A DNA stretch of 64,000 nt, taken from Prochlorococcus sp. AG-418-G18 (GTDB lineage: Bacteria > Cyanobacteriota > Cyanobacteriia > PCC-6307 > Cyanobiaceae). The stretch covers positions 1 through 64,000 of the forward strand of contig QCLX01000002.1 of NCBI GenBank assembly GCA_003214215.1, written 5' to 3'. The position numbers and the translations under genes are program-made. The notes below the pieces were generated by a model. The model ran no database searches. It was not told the origin of the DNA and worked only from the letters and a program-made list of their open reading frames with translations. Shown in pieces: positions 16,849-27,179 of the stretch. Each line of letters starts with the position of its first letter. Within the stretch, counting starts at the first letter, position 1.

Positions 16849-17514
16849 TTAACTTATTTTTGAATTTAAAAGTGAGATTAACCTATTTTTAATGTCAAGT
16901 TCTTTCCATAGTATATCTAAATTATTTGAGTCCATTTTTTTGATGTAAGGAAATTCAGTAATTAAAGGAATACCACTAAAATCAAATATAGTTTTTGGAT
17001 TATCTAGGTGTTTTTCGCCATTGACTACTAAACCTAAAATCTCAATATTTCTTCGTTTTAAGGCCTCAATACTAAGTAGAGTATGGTTAATAGTACCAAG
17101 TGAGCTCTTACATACAAGTATTACCGGAAGATTCCATTGTTTTATTTGATCTATTTGCAAAAAATTGCGTGTTATTGGAACCATTAATCCACCTGCTGTT
17201 TCTACAATTAATGAGCCTTTTACTTTTGGTAATCTCAACATGTCAAAGTTAATAGTTTTTTGATCTATTTCAGCAGCCCAATGAGGAGATAGAGGTTTTG
17301 TAAAGACATAAGCTTCTTTAATTATTTTCTCTTTACTTACTTGTGCAAGTTTTTCAACAGTTTGACTATCGGTTTGCGATTCAATACCACTTTGAATAGG
17401 CTTCCAATAAAAGGAATTTAATCCTTTAACGAAAAAAGAGCTTATTAAAGTTTTTCCAATATCAGTATCTGTTCCACAAATTATAAATTTGAAAATACTA
17501 TCCTGACTACTCAT
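16849..17514 (-). CDS. bioD: Dethiobiotin synthetase
   Basis: ATP-dependent carboxylase of 221 residues that closes the ureido ring of dethiobiotin from DAPA and CO2. The P-loop is GTDTDIGKT at residues 14-22, followed by FYWKPIQSG with the catalytic lysine and VETAGGLMVPI, the BioD signature. It overlaps bioC by 4 nt (ATGA type) and leads directly into bioA, so coupled translation in the bio operon is likely. Confidence 0.96.
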   Translation of the reverse strand: MSSQDSIFKFIICGTDTDIGKTLISSFFVKGLNSFYWKPIQSGIESQTDSQTVEKLAQVSKEKIIKEAYVFTKPLSPHWAAEIDQKTINFDMLRLPKVKGSLIVETAGGLMVPITRNFLQIDQIKQWNLPVILVCKSSLGTINHTLLSIEALKRRNIEILGLVVNGEKHLDNPKTIFDFSGIPLITEFPYIKKMDSNNLDILWKELDIKNRLISLLNSKIS

Positions 17515-18281
17515 AATTTCTTAATGATTTGAATCTCAATTTGCCATGAAAGGTTAACTGTATTATTGCAGTTCTTTGGCCAAAACTTTTGAATTTCTTT
17601 TATCTCCTTCACTGTTTTGCGTTTACAATTTGTTGATTGTGCTCCTACATTTTTAATGCTTCTAAAAAGCTTATATACATCTTCAAAATTCTCAAGATAA
17701 TTAAACTTTTCTGAATAATGTAGTTCAGTTGATTTGAAATCTTTTAATAATTTTTTAGAGCAAAGGAAATTAAGACCACTATATTCAACATCAATTTTTC
17801 TACAAGTATCTTTCCATTCAGGAAAACAATCTTTAGTTGGATATGAAATGATTAAAAAACCTCCAGGTCTTAATTTACTAAACCAATTTTTTATTATCTT
17901 TTCTGGGTTGTTTAACCAATGTATGCAAAAGTTAGATATTAATAGAGAACAGCTATTGATTGAAGGAGGCAAATCATTATTCAAATCCCATAAAATTTTT
18001 TTACTAGATAATTTATTTTTAAGAAGCATTTTTTTGCTGAAATCAATTCTGGATACTTTTTGGGAAGAAAATTTTTTTTCTATTTCATCAGCTAATAGTC
18101 CTGGTCCTGATCCTAGATCTATCCATTCACCTCTTTTTTGGGGATTTAATTCTTTGACAAATTGAACAATCTTTTCTGCAAAAAACTTCTGAATATTTGA
18201 ATACTCTAAATACTGATATGCAGCATTATTGAAATTATTTTTTATTTTCTCATTCCACTGTTTATTATCCATTTCAATCAT
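17511..18281 (-). CDS. bioC: Malonyl-ACP O-methyltransferase
   Basis: Class I SAM methyltransferase of 256 residues. The SAM motif WIDLGSGPGLLADEIE lies near residues 53-68, and the segment SNFCIHWLNNPEKI is the post-motif region expected in BioC. The enzyme methylates malonyl-ACP (or -CoA), disguising it so that fatty acid synthase can elongate it to pimeloyl-ACP methyl ester. It overlaps bioK by 8 nt and bioD by 4 nt. Its place between the carboxylesterase-like gene and bioD supports the call. Confidence 0.93.
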   Translation of the reverse strand: MIEMDNKQWNEKIKNNFNNAAYQYLEYSNIQKFFAEKIVQFVKELNPQKRGEWIDLGSGPGLLADEIEKKFSSQKVSRIDFSKKMLLKNKLSSKKILWDLNNDLPPSINSCSLLISNFCIHWLNNPEKIIKNWFSKLRPGGFLIISYPTKDCFPEWKDTCRKIDVEYSGLNFLCSKKLLKDFKSTELHYSEKFNYLENFEDVYKLFRSIKNVGAQSTNCKRKTVKEIKEIQKFWPKNCNNTVNLSWQIEIQIIKKL

Positions 18282-18978
18282 TAAATTGATTAAGTAAAAG
18301 CTCGTATAAATTTAAATTATTCAAGCAATGACCTTGTTGAGATAATTTAATTAATATTGGCTTTCTATTAAGTATTTTATTTAAGGAATCTAAAAAGTTA
18401 TTATTTGATTCGTTGTCAAGAATAAAATCATTTCCTGATTTTATAAAAATAATTTTGCAATCTTTTTTTAAAAATACTGGAAAATCTCTATTTATGTAGA
18501 GTTGTTTTAAATCACTTAAAAGAAGAGTTTTATTTAAACTTTCTAAACTTTTATAAAAGATAGTTTTGAAACTATTATTTATATCATTTGGCATAAATGA
18601 TCTATGTATAAATTCTTTCAACATCTCCTTAGGTTTATCTTTTATGATTTTTGTTTCCATTCTTCTTAGAGACCTCAAAATAAAGTTTCTCTTATCACTT
18701 AGAGGGAGAAAATTATTAAAAGAATTGATAAGAACAATATGAGTTGCTTCTTTTAAAGTATTTTTTTGCATTAAATGAAAACCATATGAATGGCATAAAG
18801 TCATTCTGATTTCTTTTTTAGAGTTGCTTCTAATCCATTTTGCTTGATAATTATTTTTCGAAAAATAGCCTCTTTCATTATCTTGCCAATGCCAATTATT
18901 ATTTAAAAAATCAACTTTATAATCATCCCAGAAATGTTTATTTAGTCCCCACCCATGTTGAGTAATAATTTGTTTCAT
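18274..18978 (-). CDS. bioK: Pimeloyl-ACP methyl ester carboxylesterase, BioK type
   Basis: Protein of 234 residues between bioF and bioC. It looks like a divergent alpha/beta hydrolase: QHGWG at residues 7-11 for the oxyanion loop, a nucleophile elbow LCHSYGFH with S64, a late aspartate in KSGNDFIL and a histidine in SQQGHCL. Known picocyanobacteria use BioK instead of BioH to cleave pimeloyl-ACP methyl ester; the gene order here fits that role exactly. It overlaps bioF by 4 nt and bioC by 8 nt. The assignment rests on context plus the triad pattern. Confidence 0.82.
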   Translation of the reverse strand: MKQIITQHGWGLNKHFWDDYKVDFLNNNWHWQDNERGYFSKNNYQAKWIRSNSKKEIRMTLCHSYGFHLMQKNTLKEATHIVLINSFNNFLPLSDKRNFILRSLRRMETKIIKDKPKEMLKEFIHRSFMPNDINNSFKTIFYKSLESLNKTLLLSDLKQLYINRDFPVFLKKDCKIIFIKSGNDFILDNESNNNFLDSLNKILNRKPILIKLSQQGHCLNNLNLYELLLNQFND

Positions 18979-20114
18979 TTAAACTCTTTTAATACTTCAA
19001 TGAAATTCTTTAGCAGATTGCAATCCAAGTTTCTTCTTATTGTTATTCTGATTCTAGATTGCCCCACCGGAATAGTTGGAGGTCTTATAGCAATTGCTAA
19101 AAACCCATTTTCTTCAAGATATTTTTGAAGATCAATTGCCTTATCTTCTTGGCCAACAATAATTGATAAAATGTGAGAATCACCTTGAACTGGAAAACTA
19201 AAATTTTTAATAATTGCATCTTTCCATACCTTCGCAGTAGATAATAGATCATCACCCCATTCTTTATTTTCTAAAATTTTTTTCAAACCTTCTAGTGCCC
19301 CAGCAGCTAAAGATGGAGCAAGTGCGGTTGTGTACCTAAATGCACCACTTGTTTGGATAATGTATTCACCAACTTCTGAATTGGAAGCTATGAAAGCTCC
19401 ACCGCTTCCAAATGCTTTTCCAAAAGTTCCAGTAATCATAGTTATATCAGAACGGTAATTAAAACTTAAACCCCTGCCTTCAGGGCCCAATATCCCAATT
19501 GCATGAGCTTCGTCGACGAATAATTGAACACGATTTTTTTTGCAAATTTCAGTTATTTCTTTGAGCGGAGCAATTGATCCCTCCATGCTATAAAGAGACT
19601 CAATAACAACTAAAATAGAATTTTTTGTAGGTTGAGATTTAATAATTTTATCTTCTAAATCTTTCAAATTATTGTGTGAAAATCGAACCAGTTTTGCTTG
19701 AGCAGCTTTGACTCCAACCAACAAAGAGTTATGGATCAATTTATCTGCTATTACGATACTATTTCTGTTTGCTAAAGCCTGGATAGCGGCTATATTTGCT
19801 TGAAATCCGCTTGGGAAAAGTAATACTTTCTCTTGATCAAGCCACTTGGCAAGTTCTGTTTCTAATAATTTATGTATTGGTCTTGAACCTGTAATAAACC
19901 TAGAGCTTCCTGAACCAATACCTTCTAAAAGGCTTATTTCGTAAGCAGCTTTTATTAAATCCTTGTCCCTACTTAATCCAAAATAATCATTACTGCATAA
20001 GTCTATAAGTTTTTTATTTTGCGAATTTAAAGCTAGAAGTTCGAATGGTTTTTTACCTAAAGAAAATGTTTTTAATTTACGGATTCTATTTTTTGGAATT
20101 ATTATTTTTTTCAT
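18975..20114 (-). CDS. bioF: 8-amino-7-oxononanoate synthase
   Basis: PLP enzyme of 379 residues that condenses pimeloyl-ACP with alanine to form KAPA, the first ring-building step of biotin synthesis. The PLP lysine is K233 in TGTFGKAFGSGG; FVDEAHAIGILG upstream gives the cofactor-binding aspartate and histidine, and GSGSSRFITGSRPIH is the substrate loop. It is the first gene of the minus-strand run bioF-bioK-bioC-bioD-bioA, whose overlapping ends imply a single transcript. The promoter should lie in the 140-nt divergent spacer shared with the helicase gene. Confidence 0.96.
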   Translation of the reverse strand: MKKIIIPKNRIRKLKTFSLGKKPFELLALNSQNKKLIDLCSNDYFGLSRDKDLIKAAYEISLLEGIGSGSSRFITGSRPIHKLLETELAKWLDQEKVLLFPSGFQANIAAIQALANRNSIVIADKLIHNSLLVGVKAAQAKLVRFSHNNLKDLEDKIIKSQPTKNSILVVIESLYSMEGSIAPLKEITEICKKNRVQLFVDEAHAIGILGPEGRGLSFNYRSDITMITGTFGKAFGSGGAFIASNSEVGEYIIQTSGAFRYTTALAPSLAAGALEGLKKILENKEWGDDLLSTAKVWKDAIIKNFSFPVQGDSHILSIIVGQEDKAIDLQKYLEENGFLAIAIRPPTIPVGQSRIRITIRRNLDCNLLKNFIEVLKEFK

Positions 20115-20254
20115 TTTGGCAAAAATAAAATATAGTGGATTTAATTAAAAAGATTTAGATTTACTATTAAAGTTTGCAAGGTATTTTTTGTTTATTAATA
20201 TCTATATAGATCATATATGAAGAAGTTAACTCATCCTCAATTCAATCACAATTA

Positions 20255-22981
20255 TTGCTTAATTTAGAGGAATATTTCCCCTTTCCACTAGATGATTTCC
20301 AATTAGAGGCAATACGAGCTATTAATAGCGGAAATTCTATAGTTTTAACTGCACCAACAGGTTCGGGTAAAACATTGATAGGTGAATTTGCTATTTTTAG
20401 AGGTTTATCTCATGACAGCAGAGTTTTTTACACAACACCTTTAAAGGCACTATCAAACCAAAAGTTTAGAGATTTTGCTAATCAATATGGTGAGAATAAA
20501 GTTGGTCTTTTAACTGGAGATATAAGTATAAATAGAGAAGCACCAATCTTAGTTATGACGACTGAGATTTTTCGGAACATGCTTTATGGCGAATTTGATG
20601 AATTTGATGATCCCTTAGAAAATTTAGAATCAGTGATTCTTGATGAATGTCATTACATGAATGACCCCCAAAGAGGCACAGTTTGGGAGGAAACTATAAT
20701 CCATTGCCCTACTAGAACTCAAATAATAGCTTTATCAGCAACAATAGCTAATGCAGATCAACTACAAAATTGGATAGAAAAAGTTCATGGACCCACAGAA
20801 CTAATTAATAGTGATAAAAGACCAGTCCCACTTAATTTTATTTTTTGTAGTGTTAAAGGCCTCCATCCACTTTTAAATAATAAGGGTAATGGAATTCATC
20901 CAAACTGTAAGATTTGGAGAGCTCCAAAAGGGCAGAAAATGAGAGGGAAAGTGGGCAGGATAATGCAACCAAAGTCTCCCTCGATTGGCTTTGTGATCTC
21001 GAAACTAGCTGAACGTAATATGTTGCCAGCTATTTATTTTATTTTTAGTAGAAGAGGATGTGACAAGGCTGTTGAGAATATAAAAGATTTAACTTTAGTA
21101 AGTTATTCAGAAGCAAATATGATATCCCAAAAATTAGATGTTTATCTTCAAAATAATCAAGAGGCAATTAAAGATAAATCTCAATGCGAGGCATTAAAAC
21201 GCGGAATTGCATCTCATCATGCTGGATTATTGCCTGCATGGAAAGAATTGGTTGAGGAATTATTTCAGCAAGGTCTGATAAAAGTTGTTTTTGCAACTGA
21301 AACTCTAGCTGCAGGAATTAATATGCCCGCAAGAACAACTGTTATTTCTTCTTTATCAAAAAGGACAGAAGATGGGCATAGATTATTATTTAGCAGTGAA
21401 TTTTTGCAAATTTCAGGAAGAGCTGGAAGAAGAGGAAAAGATACCCAAGGTTATGTTGTTACATTACAAACAAGATTCGAAGGTGCCAAAGAAGCAAGTG
21501 CACTAGCTATAAGCAAACCAAATTCTTTAGAGAGTCAATTCACTCCCAGCTATGGAATGGTACTTAACCTTTTACAAAGTTATACTTTAGATAAGTCTAA
21601 AGAATTAATTAAAAGAAGTTTTGGTAGTTTTTTATATTTAGGTGAATCATCAGGTGAGAACATAATTCTTGAAAATTTAAATAAGGATTTAATTGAATTA
21701 AAAAAAATTACATCTAACGTTTCATGGAAAGATTTTGATGCCTACGAAAAGTTAAAAAATCGTCTTAAAGAAGATAGAAGACTCTTGAAAATTTTAGAAA
21801 AACAAGCAGCAGAAAAATTATCAGAAGAAATCACTAATGCACTCCCATATATTAAAGATGGAAGCTTAATTTCAATAAAAGCTCCTCAAATTAAAAGAAA
21901 AATTGTTCCAGGATTAATTTGTAAGAAAATATATGAATCCCAAAAAATTAAGAGTTTATTATGTTTGACAATCGATAATTTATTTATTCTTATAAAACCC
22001 TCTTACATAGTAAGCATTTTTAATGATTTGGATGCAATTGATGTCTTAGGACTTGAGGCACCAAAGATGTATTTTTCTGGAGAGGTATTTAGGGGAGATG
22101 ATACGTCGCAGTGTTTTGCGGATCGAATTTTAGAAGTTTCTAAGAAAAATGATTTACAAACTCCACAATATGATCTGACAACGGAAGTTTTGGCACAACA
22201 GCAACAAATTAATAATTTAGAAGAAATAGTCACTGATCATCCCGCACATAGATTTGGAGACTCGAGGAAATTAAAGAAATATAGAAAAAGAATTGTTGAT
22301 GTTGAACAAGAAATAAATATGAGAAAAAAACTTCTTGAGGATAAAGAAAATCATAATTGGAGAACTTTTACCGATTTGATTAAAATTTTGAATCATTTTG
22401 GTTGTTTAAATGATTTGGAATTGACAGAAGTTGGACAAACAGTTGGTGCAATAAGAAGTGAAAATGAATTGTGGATTGGTCTTGTTTTAGTTAGTGGTTA
22501 TTTGGACGATTTAGATCCTCCTGAGTTAGCTGCAATTATTCAAGCTATATGTGTTGATATAAGGAGGCCAAATCTTTGGTGTAACTTCAAGCCCTCTTTA
22601 AAGGTAATAGATGTTTTTAATGAATTAGATGGTTTAAGAAAATTAGTCGTTTCTCAACAAAATAAGTTTCATATTGAAATTCCTATCTATCTAGACACAG
22701 AGTTAACTGGAATTATTTATGAATGGGCAAGGGGAAAAAAATGGAAAGATTTGGTTTTTAATACTTCATTAGATGAAGGTGATGTGGTGAGGATTATTAG
22801 AAGATCAATTGATGTCCTTTCTCAAGTGCAATACTGTATCGGTGTTAGTAATAAATTAAAAAGCAAAGCAAAGCTAGCATTAAAAGCTATTAATCGTTTT
22901 CCTGTTTCTGAGTCTAATGATCTTATAAAAGTCTCTGAAGATATTAATCCTGCAACAAAAAGAATTGACAATAATTCTTAA
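20255..22981 (+). CDS. DExH-box RNA helicase, Ski2-like family
   Basis: Superfamily 2 helicase of 908 residues. Motif I is TAPTGSGKT at residues 32-40, motif II is DECH in ILDECHYMN, motif III is LSATIAN and motif VI is QISGRAGRRG. The C-terminal region (about 620-890) has the helical DSHCT-type domain typical of Ski2/Mtr4 and the plastid ISE2 helicases, so an RNA processing or decay role is likely. TTG at 20255 gives MLNLEEYFPFPLDDFQ; the frame is open upstream to 20207 without an ATG. It is divergent from bioF and converges on fumC. Confidence 0.9.
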   Translation: MLNLEEYFPFPLDDFQLEAIRAINSGNSIVLTAPTGSGKTLIGEFAIFRGLSHDSRVFYTTPLKALSNQKFRDFANQYGENKVGLLTGDISINREAPILVMTTEIFRNMLYGEFDEFDDPLENLESVILDECHYMNDPQRGTVWEETIIHCPTRTQIIALSATIANADQLQNWIEKVHGPTELINSDKRPVPLNFIFCSVKGLHPLLNNKGNGIHPNCKIWRAPKGQKMRGKVGRIMQPKSPSIGFVISKLAERNMLPAIYFIFSRRGCDKAVENIKDLTLVSYSEANMISQKLDVYLQNNQEAIKDKSQCEALKRGIASHHAGLLPAWKELVEELFQQGLIKVVFATETLAAGINMPARTTVISSLSKRTEDGHRLLFSSEFLQISGRAGRRGKDTQGYVVTLQTRFEGAKEASALAISKPNSLESQFTPSYGMVLNLLQSYTLDKSKELIKRSFGSFLYLGESSGENIILENLNKDLIELKKITSNVSWKDFDAYEKLKNRLKEDRRLLKILEKQAAEKLSEEITNALPYIKDGSLISIKAPQIKRKIVPGLICKKIYESQKIKSLLCLTIDNLFILIKPSYIVSIFNDLDAIDVLGLEAPKMYFSGEVFRGDDTSQCFADRILEVSKKNDLQTPQYDLTTEVLAQQQQINNLEEIVTDHPAHRFGDSRKLKKYRKRIVDVEQEINMRKKLLEDKENHNWRTFTDLIKILNHFGCLNDLELTEVGQTVGAIRSENELWIGLVLVSGYLDDLDPPELAAIIQAICVDIRRPNLWCNFKPSLKVIDVFNELDGLRKLVVSQQNKFHIEIPIYLDTELTGIIYEWARGKKWKDLVFNTSLDEGDVVRIIRRSIDVLSQVQYCIGVSNKLKSKAKLALKAINRFPVSESNDLIKVSEDINPATKRIDNNS

Positions 22982-22990
22982 ATTTTTTAA

Positions 22991-24376
22991 TCAAATCATT
23001 GAATTAATATTCATTGCTTCATTAAATTCATCTTCTTTTAGATAACCTAATTTAAGTGTTGCCTCTTTTAAATTTAATGATTCTTTGAAGGCAAGGTTTG
23101 CAATCTCAGCTGCTTTTTCATAACCAACTTTTGGCACTATGGCTGTAACTAACATTAGTGAATTTTTTAAATTTAACTTCATTTTCTGTTGATTAGGTTC
23201 CATCCCATCAACTAATTTTACTCTGAAGTTTTCTATTGCATCTTTAAGTAATTTTATACTTGTAAGAATATTAAATCCAATAAGAGGTTTATATTCATTC
23301 ATCTGTAAAGTGCCGCTAGAATTTGCCATTGAAACTGCATATTCAAGACCCATTATCTGAGTGCAAACCATTGATAAGGCCTCGCATTGAGTCGGATTCA
23401 CTTTGCCAGGCATGATAGAACTTCCGGGTTCATTTTGAGGGATAATTAATTCATATATTCCTGATCTTGGACCAGAAGATAGAATTTTTATATCATTTGA
23501 AATTTTAAATAATGCACCTGCTAATATTTTTATCTGACTCATTACTTGAGCTAGACGATCATGCGAGGCCATGATAGAAAAATTATTTTTTGATGTATAG
23601 AACATTAGATTAGTATCATCTGAAATTGATTTTATAGACTGTTCGCAAAATCCTTTTGGACAATTAATCCCTGTTCCAACTGCAGTTCCTCCCAGAGGTA
23701 AGAAATACAATTCATTCAGACTCATAATAATTGCATTATCAGCATCTTTAAGTTGCTCTGACCAGCCTGATATTTCTTGCCCAAAAGTAAGGGGCACTGC
23801 ATCTTGAAAATGGGTTCTTCCTATCTTTATAAGGTCTTTCCATTCTTCACTTTTTTTATCGAGGATATTCGTCAGTTCTCTTATCGTTGGAACTAAATTT
23901 TTGATTATTTCATTAACAACAGATATTTGAATAGCAGCAGGAAAAGTGTCATTAGTTGACTGAGATTTATTGACATCATCATTGGGATGAATTGGTTGAT
24001 GACTACCAAGCTCTGAATTTGTTTTTAATGCTGCAATATTTGAAATTACCTCATTAACATTCATATTTGTTTGAGTGCCACTACCTGTTTGCCAAACCTT
24101 TAAGGGAAACTGTGAATCATGAAGTCCATCAAGTATTTCTGTACATGCCTCTACAATCAAATCTTTTTTTCTTTTATCTATTAACCCTAAATTGAAATTC
24201 GCAATTGAAGCAGCTTTTTTTATGAGGGTGAGTGAATAAATTAACTCAATTGGAATTAATTCTTCTCCAATAGAAAAATTTATTATCGATCTTTGTGTTT
24301 GAGCACCCCACAAAGCATTGATGGGAACCTCTATTGTTCCCATACTATCTTTTTCGATCCTAAAGGGTTTTTTCAT
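22991..24376 (-). CDS. fumC: Fumarate hydratase class II
   Basis: Homotetrameric, iron-independent fumarase of 461 residues that interconverts fumarate and malate. The family signature GSSIMPGKVNPTQCE is intact, as are TGSGTQTNMNVNEV and GRTHFQDAVPLTFGQE, which build the active site from three subunits. Length is normal. It is on the minus strand directly after purB (48-nt gap). Purine synthesis via PurB releases fumarate, so adjacency with fumarase is metabolically sensible though not proof of co-regulation. Confidence 0.97.
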   Translation of the reverse strand: MKKPFRIEKDSMGTIEVPINALWGAQTQRSIINFSIGEELIPIELIYSLTLIKKAASIANFNLGLIDKRKKDLIVEACTEILDGLHDSQFPLKVWQTGSGTQTNMNVNEVISNIAALKTNSELGSHQPIHPNDDVNKSQSTNDTFPAAIQISVVNEIIKNLVPTIRELTNILDKKSEEWKDLIKIGRTHFQDAVPLTFGQEISGWSEQLKDADNAIIMSLNELYFLPLGGTAVGTGINCPKGFCEQSIKSISDDTNLMFYTSKNNFSIMASHDRLAQVMSQIKILAGALFKISNDIKILSSGPRSGIYELIIPQNEPGSSIMPGKVNPTQCEALSMVCTQIMGLEYAVSMANSSGTLQMNEYKPLIGFNILTSIKLLKDAIENFRVKLVDGMEPNQQKMKLNLKNSLMLVTAIVPKVGYEKAAEIANLAFKESLNLKEATLKLGYLKEDEFNEAMNINSMI

Positions 24377-24424
24377 TATTCCTCTGAAAACACTGTTTTA
24401 ACTTAGATAAGGTTTTCAGTAATC

Positions 24425-25720
24425 CTAGATACCTAACTTCTCCCATATTACACTTAAATTATTGAGATGTATTGAAGGATTAAAACATTCTTCTAAGTCA
24501 CTTTGATCAATAAAATTCATTATTTCATTATCTCTTTCTATATTTTGTTTGAAATTCCCATTCTGAGTATTCCAGGCTTGATGCGCATTTTTTTGTACTA
24601 AGCTATAAGCTTTTTCTCTAGACAAGCCCTTCTCTACAAGCAAAAGTAAAACTTTCTGACTAAAGATTACACCACCATATATATTTAAATTTTTGAGCAT
24701 ATTTTTTGGATAAACTTCCAAATTGCTTACTATATCTTTCATTTCCCTGAGCATAAAATGCAAACAGATTGATACGTCGGGTAACATGATACGTTCATTT
24801 GAACTATGGCTTATATCTCTTTCGTGCCAAAGTGGAACATTTTCCAGTGCTGTTAAGACATAACTCCTTAAAATTCTTGCTAAACCGCTTACTCTTTCAC
24901 TTCGAATAGGATTTCTTTTATGAGGCATGGCAGAACTTCCTTTTTGCCCTTTTGTAAAGCCTTCCTCAACTTCTAAAACATCAGTTCTTTGTAAATTTCT
25001 TATTTCAGTTGCGAATCTATCTAGAGAAGCACCAACTAGTGCAATAGTTTGCACATATTCTGCATGTCTGTCTCTCGATATAACCTGCGTACTTGCTGTA
25101 TCTGGTTTTAAGCCGAGCAAATCACAAGTTATTTGTTCTACTTTAGGATTCGTATTAGCGTAAGTTCCCATTGCACCACTTATTTGTCCAATTGCTACAG
25201 ATTCTTTCAGTGTTAACAATCTTTTTTTGTTCCTTATTATTTCTGCTAACCATCCAGCAAGTTTAAAACCAAAGGAAATTGGCTCCCCATGAATTGCATG
25301 AGATCTGCCAATCATTAATGTATTTTTATGCTTCCTTGCTAATAATCTGACTTCATTTTCTAGGTTCTCAATTTCTTCTAATAACAATTCGCAAGAATCT
25401 TTTAACTGAAGAGACAAGCCAGTATCAAGTACATCACTACTGGTCATACCAACATGTATGTATCTTCCAGAATCTCCTACAAATTCATTAACGCTTGTAA
25501 GAAATGCTATGACATCATGTTTAACTTCTTTCTCAATTTCTGTAATTCTTGATTCATCAAACTTTGCATTTGAACGTATCTCTTTAATGGAATTCTCAGG
25601 AATTTTCCCGAGGGAAAAATTTGCTTCACATGCAGCTATCTCAACCTTAAGCCAACTCTGGAATTTTGCGCTTTCAGTCCAGATTTTCCCCATTTCGGGT
25701 AATGTGTAACGCTCGATCAC
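24425..25720 (-). CDS. purB: Adenylosuccinate lyase
   Basis: Lyase of 431 residues in the aspartase/fumarase superfamily that cleaves SAICAR and adenylosuccinate, releasing fumarate, in purine synthesis. The catalytic serine loop is SSAMPHKRNPIRSE, and the N-terminal signature VGMTSSDVLDTGLSLQ and GRSHAIHGEPISFG carry the general acid/base histidines. The start MIERYTLPEMGKIW at 25720 is canonical. It belongs to the same superfamily as the adjacent fumC but is far too diverged to be a recent duplicate. Confidence 0.97.
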   Translation of the reverse strand: MIERYTLPEMGKIWTESAKFQSWLKVEIAACEANFSLGKIPENSIKEIRSNAKFDESRITEIEKEVKHDVIAFLTSVNEFVGDSGRYIHVGMTSSDVLDTGLSLQLKDSCELLLEEIENLENEVRLLARKHKNTLMIGRSHAIHGEPISFGFKLAGWLAEIIRNKKRLLTLKESVAIGQISGAMGTYANTNPKVEQITCDLLGLKPDTASTQVISRDRHAEYVQTIALVGASLDRFATEIRNLQRTDVLEVEEGFTKGQKGSSAMPHKRNPIRSERVSGLARILRSYVLTALENVPLWHERDISHSSNERIMLPDVSICLHFMLREMKDIVSNLEVYPKNMLKNLNIYGGVIFSQKVLLLLVEKGLSREKAYSLVQKNAHQAWNTQNGNFKQNIERDNEIMNFIDQSDLEECFNPSIHLNNLSVIWEKLGI

Positions 25721-26002
25721 AATTTTTATTCATTATCAATTTAAACTTTATAACCAAAATCGAATTATTGCCCTATACCTTAAAGATGTACTTGCCATTG
25801 AACATATTTGCCTGATTATTATTTTCTTATGTAACATTTTTTTGGCTAGTCAAGAAAGCTTAAATATAAAAATGTTTACATTTATCCCTTTCGTTAAAAA
25901 TGGGTAATTTATTAGTTCTAATTTAAAATTGGAAGGTATAAAAGAATTTGGATCTTAATCTTGTAGAAGTTCATTATTCAGTCTTTTTTTATTGATTACT
26001 AG
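25721..26002. other. Divergent intergenic spacer (purB / tlyA)
   Basis: This 282-nt AT-rich spacer separates the divergent purB and TlyA-type genes. No ORF longer than a few codons, tRNA or strong hairpin is seen. It should hold promoters for both genes; several TATA-rich stretches exist (for example near 25937), but no single -10/-35 pair stands out. Confidence 0.5.
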
Positions 26003-26815
26003 ATGATTAAAAAAAGTAGATTAGACCTTTATCTTCTAAACAAAGGTTTATGTGAAACTCGTCAAAAAGCCCAAGGTTTAATTCTTGCGGGCAAGGTTAG
26101 AGATATCAATGGAAAAGTATTGGATAAACCTGGACAACAAGTATTAATTGGATCTGAATTTTTTATTGATTCCGAACCTATGTTTGTATCTAGGGGCGGC
26201 GAAAAATTATTGGAGGCATTTAAAAAACTTGAAATTAAAGTAAAAGATAAAATATGTATTGACGCAGGAATCTCTACTGGGGGTTTTACTGATTGCTTAT
26301 TGCAAAAAGGCGCAAAATTAGTTTATGGGATAGATGTTGGTTATGGACAGACTGCATGGAAGATTAGAAATAACCCAAAAGTCATACTTTTTGAACGAAC
26401 TAATATTCGAAATTTAAAACCTAATGATCTTTTATCTAGAAATAATGAATTACCAAATTTTGTGGTTGCTGATTTGTCTTTTATTTCATTAAAGTTAGTT
26501 TTTAAATCTATTGGTAATTTATTAGAAGGTGATTGTATTGAGGGAATATTTTTAATCAAACCACAATTTGAGGTGGGTAAGGATAAAGTCAGCAAAGGTG
26601 GAGTAGTTCGTAATCCTAAATTCCATACTGAGGCTATAGAGTCTGTTATTGATGCTGCTAAAAGTTTTCAATGGAATGTAAAGAATTTGATAGCTTCTCC
26701 CTTGGTAGGCCCTGCTGGAAATCATGAATATCTAGCTTGGATGTGCTTAAAAAATGAATCAAACCCAAAAATTAATAGTGAATATATACAAAATTTAGTA
26801 GAAGAAACTCTTTGA
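26003..26815 (+). CDS. tlyA: TlyA-family rRNA 2'-O-methyltransferase
   Basis: Protein of 270 residues. An S4 RNA-binding domain occupies about residues 1-65 (RLDLYLLNKGLCETRQKAQGLILAG), followed by a FtsJ/RrmJ-type methyltransferase domain with the SAM motif IDAGISTGGFTDCLL and the downstream DVGYGQTAW. The family is often labelled hemolysin A for historical reasons; characterised members methylate the 2'-OH of 16S/23S rRNA cytidines. Convergent with glnB, only 1 nt apart. The exact target nucleotide in this organism is unknown. Confidence 0.9.
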   Translation: MIKKSRLDLYLLNKGLCETRQKAQGLILAGKVRDINGKVLDKPGQQVLIGSEFFIDSEPMFVSRGGEKLLEAFKKLEIKVKDKICIDAGISTGGFTDCLLQKGAKLVYGIDVGYGQTAWKIRNNPKVILFERTNIRNLKPNDLLSRNNELPNFVVADLSFISLKLVFKSIGNLLEGDCIEGIFLIKPQFEVGKDKVSKGGVVRNPKFHTEAIESVIDAAKSFQWNVKNLIASPLVGPAGNHEYLAWMCLKNESNPKINSEYIQNLVEETL

Positions 26816-26816
26816 A

Positions 26817-27179
<363 letters not shown>

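Noticed and set aside
17734-18165. 143-codon plus-strand ORF opposite bioC
   Set aside because: Antisense shadow of a well-supported gene with unlikely protein composition.
24376-24425. fumC and purB as a recent tandem duplication
   Set aside because: They belong to the same lyase superfamily but have separate signatures and deep divergence, so adjacency is not duplication.
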